From Candidatus Azophilus lithoversatilis (GTDB taxonomy: Bacteria > Pseudomonadota > Gammaproteobacteria > Pseudomonadales > Azotimanducaceae): 43,945 nt of DNA. Position 1 is the stretch's first letter. Every line of letters begins with the position of its first letter. Of this stretch, positions 7,888-17,481 are shown one piece after another. The DNA is taken from NCBI GenBank assembly GCA_028278675.1, contig JAQAJJ010000040.1, positions 1 to 43,945 of the forward strand. Reading direction: 5' to 3'. The position numbers were made by a program, and so were the translations under genes. Below the pieces are notes generated by a model. It did no database searches. It was given only the letters and a program-made list of their open reading frames with translations, and was not told where the DNA came from.

Positions 7888-9282
7888 TCAGGCCGAGCCG
7901 GCGGCCGTCTGCCGGGACCGGGCCAGCGCCTCGGCCTTCTGCGCCATCAAGCCGGCCGCCTGCTCGCCGATGACCTTGCTCAGATGGGTCGAGCGGCTGC
8001 TCAGGAAGCTGTGCGAGAGCAGCAGCGGAATGGCCGCGCTGAGGCCCAGCACTGTGGTCACCAGCGCTTGGGAGATGCCCCCGGCCATCAGCTTCGGGTC
8101 GCCCGCCCCGAACAGGGTAATGGCCTGGAAGGTGCCGATCATGCCGGTCACCGTGCCAAGCAGGCCCATCAAGGGCGCCACCGCCGCCAGCACACGGATG
8201 GTGGGCAGGCCCTTGCGCACCTCCGCCACGTCAGCGATGACCACGCTTTCCAGATGGCGCGATATGAGCTCCAGATCGTTGAGATGGGCATGCTCGTGGT
8301 AGGTGGACAGGATGCGGCCCACTGGATTGTCGTCGCTGACCTGATCCAAATCATCAAGCTGCCGCTTGATCCGCCGGTTGACGGCAGCCAGACGCAGCGC
8401 CCGCTCCGCCACCAGGATCAGGCCGATGGCCGTGATGGCCAGAATGAGGTAGCCCACCAAGCGCCCTTGCTGGATGCGCTCGATCAGACTTGGCGACTGC
8501 ACCAACAGGCCAAGTAGGGCGCCCCGGGACGGATCCAAGGCGAAGTCCACCACGTCCTCCGGCTGGGCCGTGCCCAACGCCTCGGCGCTGCGGCGGGCGG
8601 CGGCGGCCGGCTGCCGGGGCAACTCCACCAAATGATTGCTCTCCGGCAGGTAGTTCAGGTACTTGTCGTCGACGACCACATTGAACAGGCCCACCCGAAC
8701 GGCTTCGGCCGAATACGTGCCGCCCGCCGGTTCAATGATCTCGGCGGGAAAGCGGCTGACTTGCCCGGAATGGGCAATCTCCTGCATCAGCAGCCCCCAA
8801 AGCGCGCGCATCTGCGGGATGGTGGGCACTTCGGCGCTCTCCGCCAGCGCCGCTGCCGCCGCCCGTCGTTCCGGGTACTCCAAGGTGATGAGCGAATCGA
8901 AGAGCAGCGTCTGGACGTCGTCGGCGGTCTGACGGAAGACCCCGAACAACTCGCCGAGGTCGCCGATGCGGCGGTCGAGCGCGGTGGCAAGTTCCGCCAG
9001 CCGGTCCTCGTTGCCGTCGAACTGCCGTTTCAGATCGGCCTTTTGCCGCTCCAGGCGGGCGACGTCCGCCTGCACTTGCGCCAGCATCCGCGCCCGTTCA
9101 TCGGCGGAGGCTTGGAAGCGCCGCTCGCGCTCGCTGCTGCGCTGGGCCTCAAGGCCAGCTTGCCCGGCCACCTTGTCGTAGAGTTCGATCAAGCCGCCTG
9201 CGGACGCGCCTCCCGCCTGCGCCCAAGCCGCAGCCGGGCAGAGCCAAAGCAAGCCGCAGAGCATTGCCGCAAAGGGTCTCAT
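7888..9282 (-). CDS. TtpC-like MotA/TolQ/ExbB proton channel protein
   Basis: A 464-aa protein. It has a signal peptide ending near PAAAWAQ (residue about 22), then a long periplasmic, coiled-coil-rich N-terminal part (about 40-260). The C-terminal MotA/TolQ/ExbB domain has three membrane helices, with the diagnostic AAVAPLMGLLGTVTGMIGTF region at about 367-386. This two-part layout is that of TtpC, the fourth essential component of TonB2 complexes in Vibrio. It starts with an ATGA overlap of the DUF3450 gene. Synteny and domain order make the assignment firm, although the name is by homology of layout. Confidence 0.87.
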   Translation of the reverse strand: MRPFAAMLCGLLWLCPAAAWAQAGGASAGGLIELYDKVAGQAGLEAQRSSERERRFQASADERARMLAQVQADVARLERQKADLKRQFDGNEDRLAELATALDRRIGDLGELFGVFRQTADDVQTLLFDSLITLEYPERRAAAAALAESAEVPTIPQMRALWGLLMQEIAHSGQVSRFPAEIIEPAGGTYSAEAVRVGLFNVVVDDKYLNYLPESNHLVELPRQPAAAARRSAEALGTAQPEDVVDFALDPSRGALLGLLVQSPSLIERIQQGRLVGYLILAITAIGLILVAERALRLAAVNRRIKRQLDDLDQVSDDNPVGRILSTYHEHAHLNDLELISRHLESVVIADVAEVRKGLPTIRVLAAVAPLMGLLGTVTGMIGTFQAITLFGAGDPKLMAGGISQALVTTVLGLSAAIPLLLSHSFLSSRSTHLSKVIGEQAAGLMAQKAEALARSRQTAAGSA

Positions 9283-10085
9283 CGATCCGCCCCCGGTCCT
9301 TGCACAGGTAACTGAAGCAACTCCGGGGGCGCTTGTTTGCGGGCGATTCGAAGGCCCGATTGAATGGCGCGGCGGGCACTGCCGCCGAGCGTCTCAAAGG
9401 CCCGGCCGGCAGCGTTCCAGCGACCGCTCTCGGCACCGTCCAGGGTTTGGTAGTAGAGGCCAACGCGACCGATGCGCAGGAAATCCAGGGTGCGCACTTC
9501 GCTGCCGGTGACCAGTTCGCCCCGGTAGGCCTCGATGGTGCGTCCGTAATCCACCTCCACCAGATAGGCCTCCATGATGCGGCGAAACTTCTCGCCAGCG
9601 GTGACGTCGGCGCGGTCGATCAATGCCCGCAACGCGGCAACGCGCGCCTCCCGCTCGTCGAGCAGGAAGGGCGCGTCGGCAGCGACCAGCGCCGCCATGG
9701 TGTCGATCATCTCGATCATCAGCGGCAGGCTGCCGGTCTCAATCGACTCGATTTCATCCATCTGGCGGGCCAGGGAGGCGATTTCCGCATCCTGGGAGCC
9801 GATGAGCCGCTCAAGCTGCTGGTTGTAGATGCTTAGGGACTCCCGGCGTTGACTGGCGACGCGCCAGCGCTGCAGGTCTTGGGCGGCAGCGTCCGCCAGC
9901 TTGTCGACGCGGACTTGGCTGGCGGCAGCAGAGGCGTCTGATTCGGCTTGGGTGGCCAAGCTCCGCTCAAGAGCGCCGCCCGGCTGGGCCCAGCCGGGCC
10001 GGAGCGCCACAGCGGCAGCGACAGCGACAAAGCAAAGCGCCACCCCGGCGCCGCGTCCGGCAATTCGTCTCTTGGTCAAGTTCAA
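9279..10085 (-). CDS. DUF3450 periplasmic coiled-coil protein, first gene of the TonB2 operon
   Basis: A 268-aa protein with an N-terminal export signal (hydrophobic to about residue 34) and a long coiled coil (about 40-115), matching DUF3450. This domain is almost always the first gene of TonB2/TtpC operons. The biochemical role is not known. The apparent start is TTG (10085). The order DUF3450, TtpC-like, ExbB, ExbD, TonB, TPR spans 9279-4950 with overlaps or short gaps, so the six genes are probably one transcript. I found no convincing Fur box in the 132 bp upstream. Confidence 0.83.
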   Translation of the reverse strand: MNLTKRRIAGRGAGVALCFVAVAAAVALRPGWAQPGGALERSLATQAESDASAAASQVRVDKLADAAAQDLQRWRVASQRRESLSIYNQQLERLIGSQDAEIASLARQMDEIESIETGSLPLMIEMIDTMAALVAADAPFLLDEREARVAALRALIDRADVTAGEKFRRIMEAYLVEVDYGRTIEAYRGELVTGSEVRTLDFLRIGRVGLYYQTLDGAESGRWNAAGRAFETLGGSARRAIQSGLRIARKQAPPELLQLPVQGPGADR

Positions 10086-10217
10086 TGGCCTGTTGATACA
10101 GGAGGTCCCAGTGTTGCTTATGAGCAGAAGGCGAAGGGAGGCGGCAAAGGTTGCGCAGGTTTATAGCCCCTTCATCCGGCAAGCGTCAATCCCGGCCGGC
10201 CAGGCGTTTCCGATCCC

Positions 10218-10760
10218 TCAAACGCCGCGCCACAAGTCTTCCGGCCGGTCGTCCTCCGCGTTCAGGGCGCGCGCCAAGACAAAGCAATAGTCGCCCAGGC
10301 GGTTGAGATAGCGGCCTCCGCAGGACATTTCGGCCCGCCACAGACTGCGTTCGGCGCGGCGGCAGACGCTGCGGCAGACATGCGCAGCCGCCCCCGGGCG
10401 GTTGCCGCCCGGCACAACGAACTCGTTGAGCGGCGGCAACGCGGCGTTCAGGGCCGTAACTGCGGCCTCCAAGCGTTCAACGCCCGGTGCGGGCACTTCT
10501 CCAACCGTGGCCAGATAGGCGCCGAGATCAAAGAGCTGCTGCTGAATTTCGCGTAGCTGGGCGGCCAAGCCACCGTCAGCGACCTCGGTGAGCAAGGTGC
10601 CGAATTGGCTGTTGAGCTCATCCACGTCGCCGATGGCGGCAAAGATCGCATCGCTCTTCGGCCGCTTGCTGCCGTCGGCCAGTTGGGTTTCGCCGGCGTC
10701 GCCCTGACGGGTGGTCACCCGACTGATCCGGTGGCGCGGCTTGGACTTGCGTTGGCTCAT
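10218..10760 (-). CDS. Cob(I)alamin adenosyltransferase, PduO type
   Basis: A 180-aa protein with the full PduO-type signature: TRQGDAGETQL (residues 17-27) for ATP binding, GDVDELN (about 43-49), EFVVPGGN (about 113-120), the CRRAER motif and YLNRLGDYCFVLAR near the C-terminus. It transfers the adenosyl group of ATP to cob(I)alamin, making the coenzyme form for mutases and other B12 enzymes. Length is normal. It faces yajQ divergently and ends 132 bp before the DUF3450 gene on the same strand. B12 uptake by the nearby TonB system would be a sensible link, but this is inference. Confidence 0.93.
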   Translation of the reverse strand: MSQRKSKPRHRISRVTTRQGDAGETQLADGSKRPKSDAIFAAIGDVDELNSQFGTLLTEVADGGLAAQLREIQQQLFDLGAYLATVGEVPAPGVERLEAAVTALNAALPPLNEFVVPGGNRPGAAAHVCRSVCRRAERSLWRAEMSCGGRYLNRLGDYCFVLARALNAEDDRPEDLWRGV

Positions 10761-10899
10761 GGGAAACGGCCTAGGCTGGTGATAATGCGGCGGGATGCGG
10801 CACCCGCCGGGGTCTCGGTATAATGCCGAACAGCGATTATACGCCGCTCGCCGCTGCCGCCGGGCGATGGGATGAAGATGGACAACAGGAGGTCAGGCC

Positions 10900-11382
10900 A
10901 TGCCCGCATTCGATGTCGTCTCCGAGGTGGATTTGCAGGAGGTCCGCAACGCCGTGGATCAAGCGTCCCGCGAACTGCGCTCGCGCTTCGACTTTCGCGG
11001 GGTGGACGCGAGCTTTGAACTCTCCGACCAAGGCATCCAACTGGCCGCCTTCGAAGACTTCCAACTCAAGCAGATGGAGGACATGCTGCGCGCCAAGATG
11101 GCCAGCCGAAGCATCGACGCCGCCAGCCTGGACCCGCAGCCCATTGAAGGCGCTGGCAAGCAGCGCCGTCAGTTGTTTCGGCTCAAGCAAGGCATCGACC
11201 GAGACTCCGCAAAGCGGATCACCAAGCTGGTGAAGGACTCCAAGCGCAAGGTCCAAGCCCAGATCAACGGGGAGAAGGTGCGCGTCACCGGCAAGAAGCG
11301 CGACGACCTGCAGGCGGTCATTGCCCTGCTCAAGGACGCCGAACTCGACGTTCCGCTGCAGTTCGACAACTTCCGCGACTGA
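10900..11382 (+). CDS. yajQ: YajQ-family nucleotide-binding protein
   Basis: A 160-aa protein matching YajQ (UPF0234) end to end. It has the start MPAFDVVSEVDLQEVRNAVD, the DFRG loop, a central LFRLKQGID segment and the C-terminal DVPLQFDNFRD. The fold is two RRM-like domains. Members bind cyclic di-GMP or nucleotides and act as cytoplasmic regulators. AGGAGGT precedes the ATG at a good distance and fixes the start. It stands alone, about 90 bp before the ampG-like gene. Confidence 0.93.
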   Translation: MPAFDVVSEVDLQEVRNAVDQASRELRSRFDFRGVDASFELSDQGIQLAAFEDFQLKQMEDMLRAKMASRSIDAASLDPQPIEGAGKQRRQLFRLKQGIDRDSAKRITKLVKDSKRKVQAQINGEKVRVTGKKRDDLQAVIALLKDAELDVPLQFDNFRD

Positions 11383-11476
11383 ATCATCAAGCCCCTAAAG
11401 TTCAGGCCGCCAAGCTGGATTGCCTCCTCGGGCCGAGGGCATCTTGCCCTTGAAATGACAGGGAGAGCAGGCCAAG

Positions 11477-12844
11477 GTGACTGAGCAACGCCAGTCCCAC
11501 GGCCCACTGGGCATCCTGCCCTTCCTCAATGACGCCCGCCTGTGGCGAATCTTCCTGTTCGGGGCGCTGAGCGGGTTCCCCTGGCTGCTGATCGGCTCCG
11601 CCATGACGCTTTGGCTCAAGGATGAAGGACTGTCCCGCACCAGCATCGGGGTGTTCGGCCTGCTCTTTTCGGTGTGGACCGTCAACTTCCTGTGGGCGCC
11701 GATCATCGACCATGCGCGCCTGCCCTGGCTGCACCGGCTTGGCCAGCGCCGCTCGTGGATCACGCTCTGCCTCACCGTCCTGGTGGCCTGCTCGGCGCTG
11801 CTGGCGTTCTTCGGCCCGCACGTCAGCATCGCCGCCACAGTGGCCCTGTGCTTCGCCATCGCCTTGGCGTCCGCCACCCAAGACCTCGCCATCGACGCCT
11901 ACCGCATCACCGTCATCGGCGAGGATGAACCCGAACTGATCGGCCATGGTGCCGCCATGGCCACCTGCGGCTGGTGGACCGGGGTGAGCCTGCCCGGCGC
12001 CGTGGCCTTCCAATTCAGCGACGCGCACGGCTGGCCACCAATTTACCTGGCGCTTGCCGTCCTGCTGGCCCTGGTGTCGCTGCTGGCGCTGCGCTGGTTC
12101 CGGGAACCGCCACGAGGCACGGGCGCGCAGTCGCCGCCACCCGGCCAGCATGGCGCCATCGGCTGGTTCAACCGCAACTACTTGGGCGCGGTGGGCGAGT
12201 TTTTCCAACGCAATGGCGCGCGCTTGGCCTTCGGTTTGCTCGCCTTCATCTTTCTGTTCAAGATCGGCGAGGCCTTTCTGGGCCGCATGGTGGTCGTGTT
12301 CTACAACGAAGTGGGGTTCAGCGACGCCGAGATCGGCACTTACGCCAAGGCCCTGGGGCTGCCCGTCACCATCGCCTGCGCCCTCGCCGCAGGCCTCTTC
12401 TCCGGCCGCTTTGGGGTGGTGCGCGGACTGCTGGTCGCCGGCATCGCCATGGCGGCGACCAATTTGCTCTTCGCCTGGGTGGCCGTGGTGGGGCCGGACG
12501 TGGGGGCGCTGTCGGTGGCCGTCATCGCCGACGGCGTGACCTCGGCGTTTTCCACCGTCGCCTTCGTGGCCTTCATCTCCTACTACACCAGCCGCCTGCA
12601 CACGGCCACCCAGTACGGCGCCCTGGCCTCGTTGGGCAACGCGGGGCGCAATCTGGTGGCCGCGGCCAGCGGATTTCTGGTGGATGCGCTCGATGGCGAC
12701 TGGGCGGCGTTCTTTGTGCTGACCTCGGTGATGGTGCTGCCATCCCTGGTGATCCTCGTTTGGATTGCCAGGGTCGCCGTCAAAGCGAGTCCGGCCGAGC
12801 TTCCCACCGGCAAGACGCCGCCACCTGTCCACCGATCAGGCTGA
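11477..12844 (+). CDS. ampG: AmpG-family MFS transporter
   Basis: A 455-aa major-facilitator protein with about 12 hydrophobic segments. The N-terminal GALSGFPWLLIGSAMTLWLK and the QDLAIDAYRI motif near residue 135 are signatures of AmpG permeases, which import anhydromuropeptides for peptidoglycan recycling. Start is GTG at 11477. Mpl, which reuses the released tripeptide, is encoded at 41163 in this window, so recycling is likely complete in this organism. Its 3' end overlaps the convergent alkyltransferase-like gene by 65 bp. Confidence 0.85.
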   Translation: MTEQRQSHGPLGILPFLNDARLWRIFLFGALSGFPWLLIGSAMTLWLKDEGLSRTSIGVFGLLFSVWTVNFLWAPIIDHARLPWLHRLGQRRSWITLCLTVLVACSALLAFFGPHVSIAATVALCFAIALASATQDLAIDAYRITVIGEDEPELIGHGAAMATCGWWTGVSLPGAVAFQFSDAHGWPPIYLALAVLLALVSLLALRWFREPPRGTGAQSPPPGQHGAIGWFNRNYLGAVGEFFQRNGARLAFGLLAFIFLFKIGEAFLGRMVVVFYNEVGFSDAEIGTYAKALGLPVTIACALAAGLFSGRFGVVRGLLVAGIAMAATNLLFAWVAVVGPDVGALSVAVIADGVTSAFSTVAFVAFISYYTSRLHTATQYGALASLGNAGRNLVAAASGFLVDALDGDWAAFFVLTSVMVLPSLVILVWIARVAVKASPAELPTGKTPPPVHRSG

Positions 12845-13121
12845 CGCCTTCCGCTTCAAGGCGCCGCCGCTGTTCGGTCTCGCCGCCGGAATCGCCTCGA
12901 GCAGCGATGCGCAAGCTTGCGGTAACCACCCGATGCCAAGGCAGCCGGGTGCCAGACGGCAATCGAGCCATCAGGGTGCCTACGTAGCGGGCGTGGGCCG
13001 GCAACCCCGCCAGAGCCGCCACTTGCCCATAGGAGGCCACTTTGCCCGGCGGAATCATCGACACCACCTGCCAGATGCGCTCCCGCGGGCCCGGCTTGCC
13101 GTGAATTTGGCTCTCGTCCAT
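12780..13121 (-). CDS. Alkyltransferase-like protein (ATL)
   Basis: A 113-aa homologue of the C-terminal domain of O6-alkylguanine-DNA alkyltransferases. It has the GKVASYGQVAALAG DNA-binding helix region and the active-site loop at about residues 76-80. The loop reads PWHRV in place of PCHRV, so the alkyl-accepting Cys is replaced by Trp, the hallmark of ATL proteins. These bind alkylguanine without repairing it and hand the lesion to nucleotide excision repair. Length is normal. It overlaps ampG tail to tail by 65 bp. Confidence 0.9.
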   Translation of the reverse strand: MDESQIHGKPGPRERIWQVVSMIPPGKVASYGQVAALAGLPAHARYVGTLMARLPSGTRLPWHRVVTASLRIAARGDSGGETEQRRRLEAEGVSLIGGQVAASCRWEARPDSL

Positions 13122-13150
13122 CGATATGCCGCTTTTTTTTGCGACGAAAC

Positions 13151-13179
13151 CTTGAAACTGAACAGAACGGCCCTATGAT
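13151..13179 (+). promoter_or_regulatory. Sigma-32-type heat-shock promoter for groESL
   Basis: CTTGAAA (13151-13157) and CCCTATGAT (13171-13179), spaced by 13 nt, match the -35 and -10 pattern of RpoH promoters. It lies about 150 bp upstream of groES and just upstream of the CIRCE operator, where a heat-shock promoter is expected. Confidence 0.75.
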
Positions 13180-13193
13180 AATCCGCCCCTGGG

Positions 13194-13220
13194 TTAGCAC
13201 TCTCACAGTGAGAGTGCTAA
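13194..13220. promoter_or_regulatory. CIRCE element (HrcA operator)
   Basis: TTAGCACTC (13194-13202), nine bases, then GAGTGCTAA (13212-13220): an exact match to the CIRCE consensus. HrcA binds it to repress groESL until heat shock. It begins about 14 nt after the -10 box, so binding would block the start of transcription or early elongation. No hrcA gene is in the window. Confidence 0.97.
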
Positions 13221-13326
13221 TTGGGGGCTGCGGCGTTACCCAGTATCGGGGCGGCGGGCGCAGCAGGGTAACCATGAAACCAGAGCTTGCCGCACGGCGG
13301 CAAGGAAAAATGGGAGAAACCAGTCC

Positions 13327-13617
13327 ATGAACATTCGACCCTTACATGACCGCGTCGTGGTGCGCCGGTTGGAAGAGGAGACCACCACGGCCGGCGGCAT
13401 CGTGCTGCCGGATTCAGCTGCCGAGAAGCCCTCGCAAGGCGAGGTGCTCGCCGTCGGCCCCGGCAAGGCCCTGGACAGCGGCGAAGTGCGGGCGCCCGAC
13501 GTGAAGGCGGGTGACAGGATCATCTTCGGCCAGTACGGCGGCAGCACGGTGAAGATTGACGGCGACGAGCTGCTCATTCTCAGCGAAAGCGAAATCTTCG
13601 GCGTGCTCGAAGACTAG
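13327..13617 (+). CDS. groES: Co-chaperonin GroES
   Basis: A 96-aa protein with the canonical start [20 protein letters not shown], the mobile loop rich in Gly/Ile around residues 20-30 ([11 protein letters not shown]) and the roof region. It forms the heptameric lid of the GroEL cavity. GGGAGAAACC precedes the ATG. It is the first gene of the groESL operon under the sigma-32 and CIRCE sites. The untranslated leader from the -10 box is about 147 nt. Confidence 0.98.
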   Translation: MNIRPLHDRVVVRRLEEETTTAGGIVLPDSAAEKPSQGEVLAVGPGKALDSGEVRAPDVKAGDRIIFGQYGGSTVKIDGDELLILSESEIFGVLED

Positions 13618-13657
13618 CGCCGGCAACCGAAGCTCCGCATCCAACCAACCGACGTAA

Positions 13658-15331
<1,674 letters not shown>

Positions 15332-15352
15332 ACCGCCCCGCCGATTCGGCAC

Positions 15353-15425
15353 CTTCACGCCTTGTGCGTGAAGACCCTTGCGCCTTGAGCGTGACGAAAG
15401 ACCCCGCCCTTTGGCGGGGTTTTTT
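15353..15425 (+). terminator. Intrinsic terminator after groEL, with an extra hairpin
   Basis: ACCCCGCC (15401-15408) pairs with GGCGGGGT (15413-15420) around a CTTT loop, followed by a T-run to 15425: a classic rho-independent terminator. A second hairpin, CTTCACGC (15353-15360) with GCGTGAAG (15366-15373), precedes it and may protect the 3' end of the mRNA. Confidence 0.9.
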
Positions 15426-15492
15426 GTGGGCGGCAATGCGTGAACCCCACTGGGTAGTACAATCCTGAGTTCCTCCCGCACATGCAAAGCCG

Positions 15493-16239
15493 ATGAACAA
15501 GCTCAACCTCCACCCAAGCCCTGCCGGGGTCGTGGTTCAGGCAAGCCGGGTCATTGAACGGGTCATTGACCTCGCACACGTTCAGTTGGGCGGGGGCACT
15601 GCGCTTGAAGCCCGCTGGCATCATCGAGCCAGCACGGATTTGGACTTTTTTGCGTCCGGTGCCTCAATTGACACCCTGTTCTATAAAGGCTTCAACCAGG
15701 TCTCCTCTGTGCTCGCCGATTGCTGGCAAAAGGGGGAGATCAATGGGGAAAGGCCAAGGATCGCTCGGCGGGCGGTTCTGCATTTCGAGATTGATGGGAC
15801 ACCAGTGTCCTTGGGCAGGGTGGACGGTTTTGAAGGCGAGAGCGACGATCATGAGCGCCAGACCGGCATCAGGCTTGCGACCAACCGGGACGTATTGACC
15901 AAGAAGCTGTGCAACCGGCTTTTGGGCAACGGCATCGCCACCGAGCGGGACGCCTACGACTTCCTAGTCGCCCGCCATCTTGACCCCGACGCCCTAGGCT
16001 ACGCTTGGGCGAAAGTTACGTCGCACGAACGGGTGCGCGTGGCCCAGGTCATTAGGGGCCGGATCGAGCAGGGAAGGCAAAGCCCGCCTTCCGACAGCCC
16101 GCTGACTGCCCCGGCCTACCCCAATCTTGCTCAGCATTTGTGGGACGACTTGATTGAAATGTTCGAATCCGACTTAAGGCATGCCCCCAGCCTTTCCTAT
16201 CCTACAATGCGAACAAATGACGACAGCCCCCATCCTTGA
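15493..16239 (+). CDS. AbiEii/AbiGii-type nucleotidyltransferase
   Basis: A 248-aa protein with the nucleotidyltransferase core LGGGTALEARWHHRASTDLD followed by FF (about residues 33-54). It has the GG motif and the DLD metal-binding pair of DNA-polymerase-beta-like enzymes, here of the AbiEii/AbiGii class. The LTKKLCNRLLGNGIATERDAY helix (about 134-155) matches the family's second motif. AbiEii toxins of type IV toxin-antitoxin systems transfer nucleotides to targets such as tRNA and can abort phage infection. The usual AbiEi winged-helix antitoxin is not upstream. Instead an unknown gene overlaps the 3' end. I infer an accessory toxin module or a stand-alone nucleotidyltransferase. Confidence 0.82.
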   Translation: MNKLNLHPSPAGVVVQASRVIERVIDLAHVQLGGGTALEARWHHRASTDLDFFASGASIDTLFYKGFNQVSSVLADCWQKGEINGERPRIARRAVLHFEIDGTPVSLGRVDGFEGESDDHERQTGIRLATNRDVLTKKLCNRLLGNGIATERDAYDFLVARHLDPDALGYAWAKVTSHERVRVAQVIRGRIEQGRQSPPSDSPLTAPAYPNLAQHLWDDLIEMFESDLRHAPSLSYPTMRTNDDSPHP

Positions 16240-16759
16240 CAGCAACCCACAGCTCAGCGTCTGCGCTGACTGGGCATTTGACTCGCCTTTGGGCAACCGC
16301 CGCATGAGGCCGCTTGAGGGCAATGAGTGGAACCTGGATGCCCCTCAGAGCGCGGAGGCGCTCATGCGGCGGCTCATGGCGGGCTACCAGCGTCCAAGCA
16401 TGAACCAAATCAGGGCAGCGGTTCGATCCCCGCATGATGCGCAAAAGCCGGTGCTTCACTTTTTGGATGAGTTCATCCGCCAACTTGATCCGTTGGAGTG
16501 CGACAGTCTGATGCGCGGCACCGACGCCTCGCCCCGGGAGATTGCGGCGCTGCTCCGCCACTTGCGCATCGGCGACCCGCTTTTGGTGACTTGGATCAAC
16601 CAGTATGCGAGTGACCCGAACTGGCGGGATTCCGAAGCGCTGACCGTCTGCCTAGGGGAATGGTACCGGGTCAAAGCCACCGTTCAGGCCGCATCGGAGC
16701 CACCGGCGGGAGGTGCAGAGGGTGCAATCCCTGCGCAGCCGGGCTATATTTCGAGGTGA
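16217..16759 (+). CDS. Unknown protein coupled to the AbiEii-like gene
   Basis: About 180 aa from the ATG at 16217. An alternative ATG at 16181 adds 12 codons. I do not recognise a family. It has no signal peptide or membrane segment. The middle is helical and charged, with PVLHFLDEFIRQLDPLECDS and REIAALLRHLRIGDPLLVTW. The C-terminal 20 residues are Ala/Gly/Pro-rich. Its start lies inside the upstream nucleotidyltransferase gene (stop at 16239), so the two are probably translated together. That places it where a cognate antitoxin or accessory factor could sit, but nothing in its sequence shows this. Confidence 0.65.
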   Translation: MTTAPILDSNPQLSVCADWAFDSPLGNRRMRPLEGNEWNLDAPQSAEALMRRLMAGYQRPSMNQIRAAVRSPHDAQKPVLHFLDEFIRQLDPLECDSLMRGTDASPREIAALLRHLRIGDPLLVTWINQYASDPNWRDSEALTVCLGEWYRVKATVQAASEPPAGGAEGAIPAQPGYISR

Positions 16760-16795
16760 CTTAAACATACCTTGATTGGTTTGGAGGGGCGCACC

Positions 16796-17455
16796 ATGTC
16801 TATGGAAATGGCAATCATCGACTATCTGGCGAAGTGGCTGCACTATCTGGTCGGCATCACTTGGATCGGCCTGCTGTACTACTTCAACTTCGTGCAGACC
16901 GAGTACTTCAAGGAGGCCGACCCCGACGCCCGAACCGACGCGTTCACCAAGCTGGCCCCAAGGGCGCTGTGGTGGTTCCGCTGGGGCGCCATGTTCACCC
17001 TGCTTACCGGCTTGGTCATGCTCGGCATTCGCGGCGCCGGACTCACGATCGACATTTTCATCGGCTCGGTCATGGCCATCCTCATGTTCCTAAACGTCTG
17101 GCTCATCATCTGGCCCAACCAGAAGATCGTCATCGCCTCCAATGAGCAAATCAAGGCTGGCGGGGAAGCCTTGCCGGAAGCCGCTGGCGCCGCCCCGAAG
17201 GCGGCCTTGGCGTCGCGCACCAACACCCTGTTTTCGATTCCGATGCTCTACTTCATGGGCTCGAGCGCCCATTTGCCGAACGGCTCCTTCGACGCCAACA
17301 TGGCTGGCTTGATCGTCACGCTCGTCATCGTCGCGGCCTTGCAACTGAACGCCATCTTCGGCAAGCAGGGCCCCTTGACCACCGTTAAGGGGGTCATTAG
17401 CTGTGGCTTCGCGCTCTGGGCCGTGCTCCTGGGCGTGTTGGTGGTCACTGGCTAG
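16796..17455 (+). CDS. Urate-oxidase-N-terminal-type (PuuD-like) membrane protein
   Basis: A 219-aa membrane protein with about six hydrophobic helices, starting MSMEMAIIDYLAKWLHYLVG. It resembles the membrane domain (Urate_ox_N) of PuuD urate hydroxylases, including conserved His/Trp positions in HYLVGITWIGLLYYFNFVQ. True PuuD carries a C-terminal cytochrome c domain with CXXCH. That domain is absent, and no purine-catabolism gene is nearby, so urate oxidation should not be assumed. A strong GGAGGGG site precedes the chosen ATG. It is followed 26 bp later by a membrane-anchored coiled-coil gene, perhaps in the same transcript. Confidence 0.75.
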   Translation: MSMEMAIIDYLAKWLHYLVGITWIGLLYYFNFVQTEYFKEADPDARTDAFTKLAPRALWWFRWGAMFTLLTGLVMLGIRGAGLTIDIFIGSVMAILMFLNVWLIIWPNQKIVIASNEQIKAGGEALPEAAGAAPKAALASRTNTLFSIPMLYFMGSSAHLPNGSFDANMAGLIVTLVIVAALQLNAIFGKQGPLTTVKGVISCGFALWAVLLGVLVVTG

Positions 17456-17481
17456 CGAGCGCGCGATTCGGGTAACAGCAG

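Noticed and set aside
11402..12832. Long open frame on the minus strand opposite ampG (about 476 codons)
   Set aside because: Low-complexity His/Gly/Gln/Asp-rich translation, no domain, no ribosome site. It mirrors the GC-rich codon use of the AmpG gene on the other strand.
12780..13121. Functional O6-methylguanine-DNA methyltransferase
   Set aside because: The acceptor Cys is Trp (PWHRV), so it is an alkyltransferase-like protein and cannot accept alkyl groups in the usual way.
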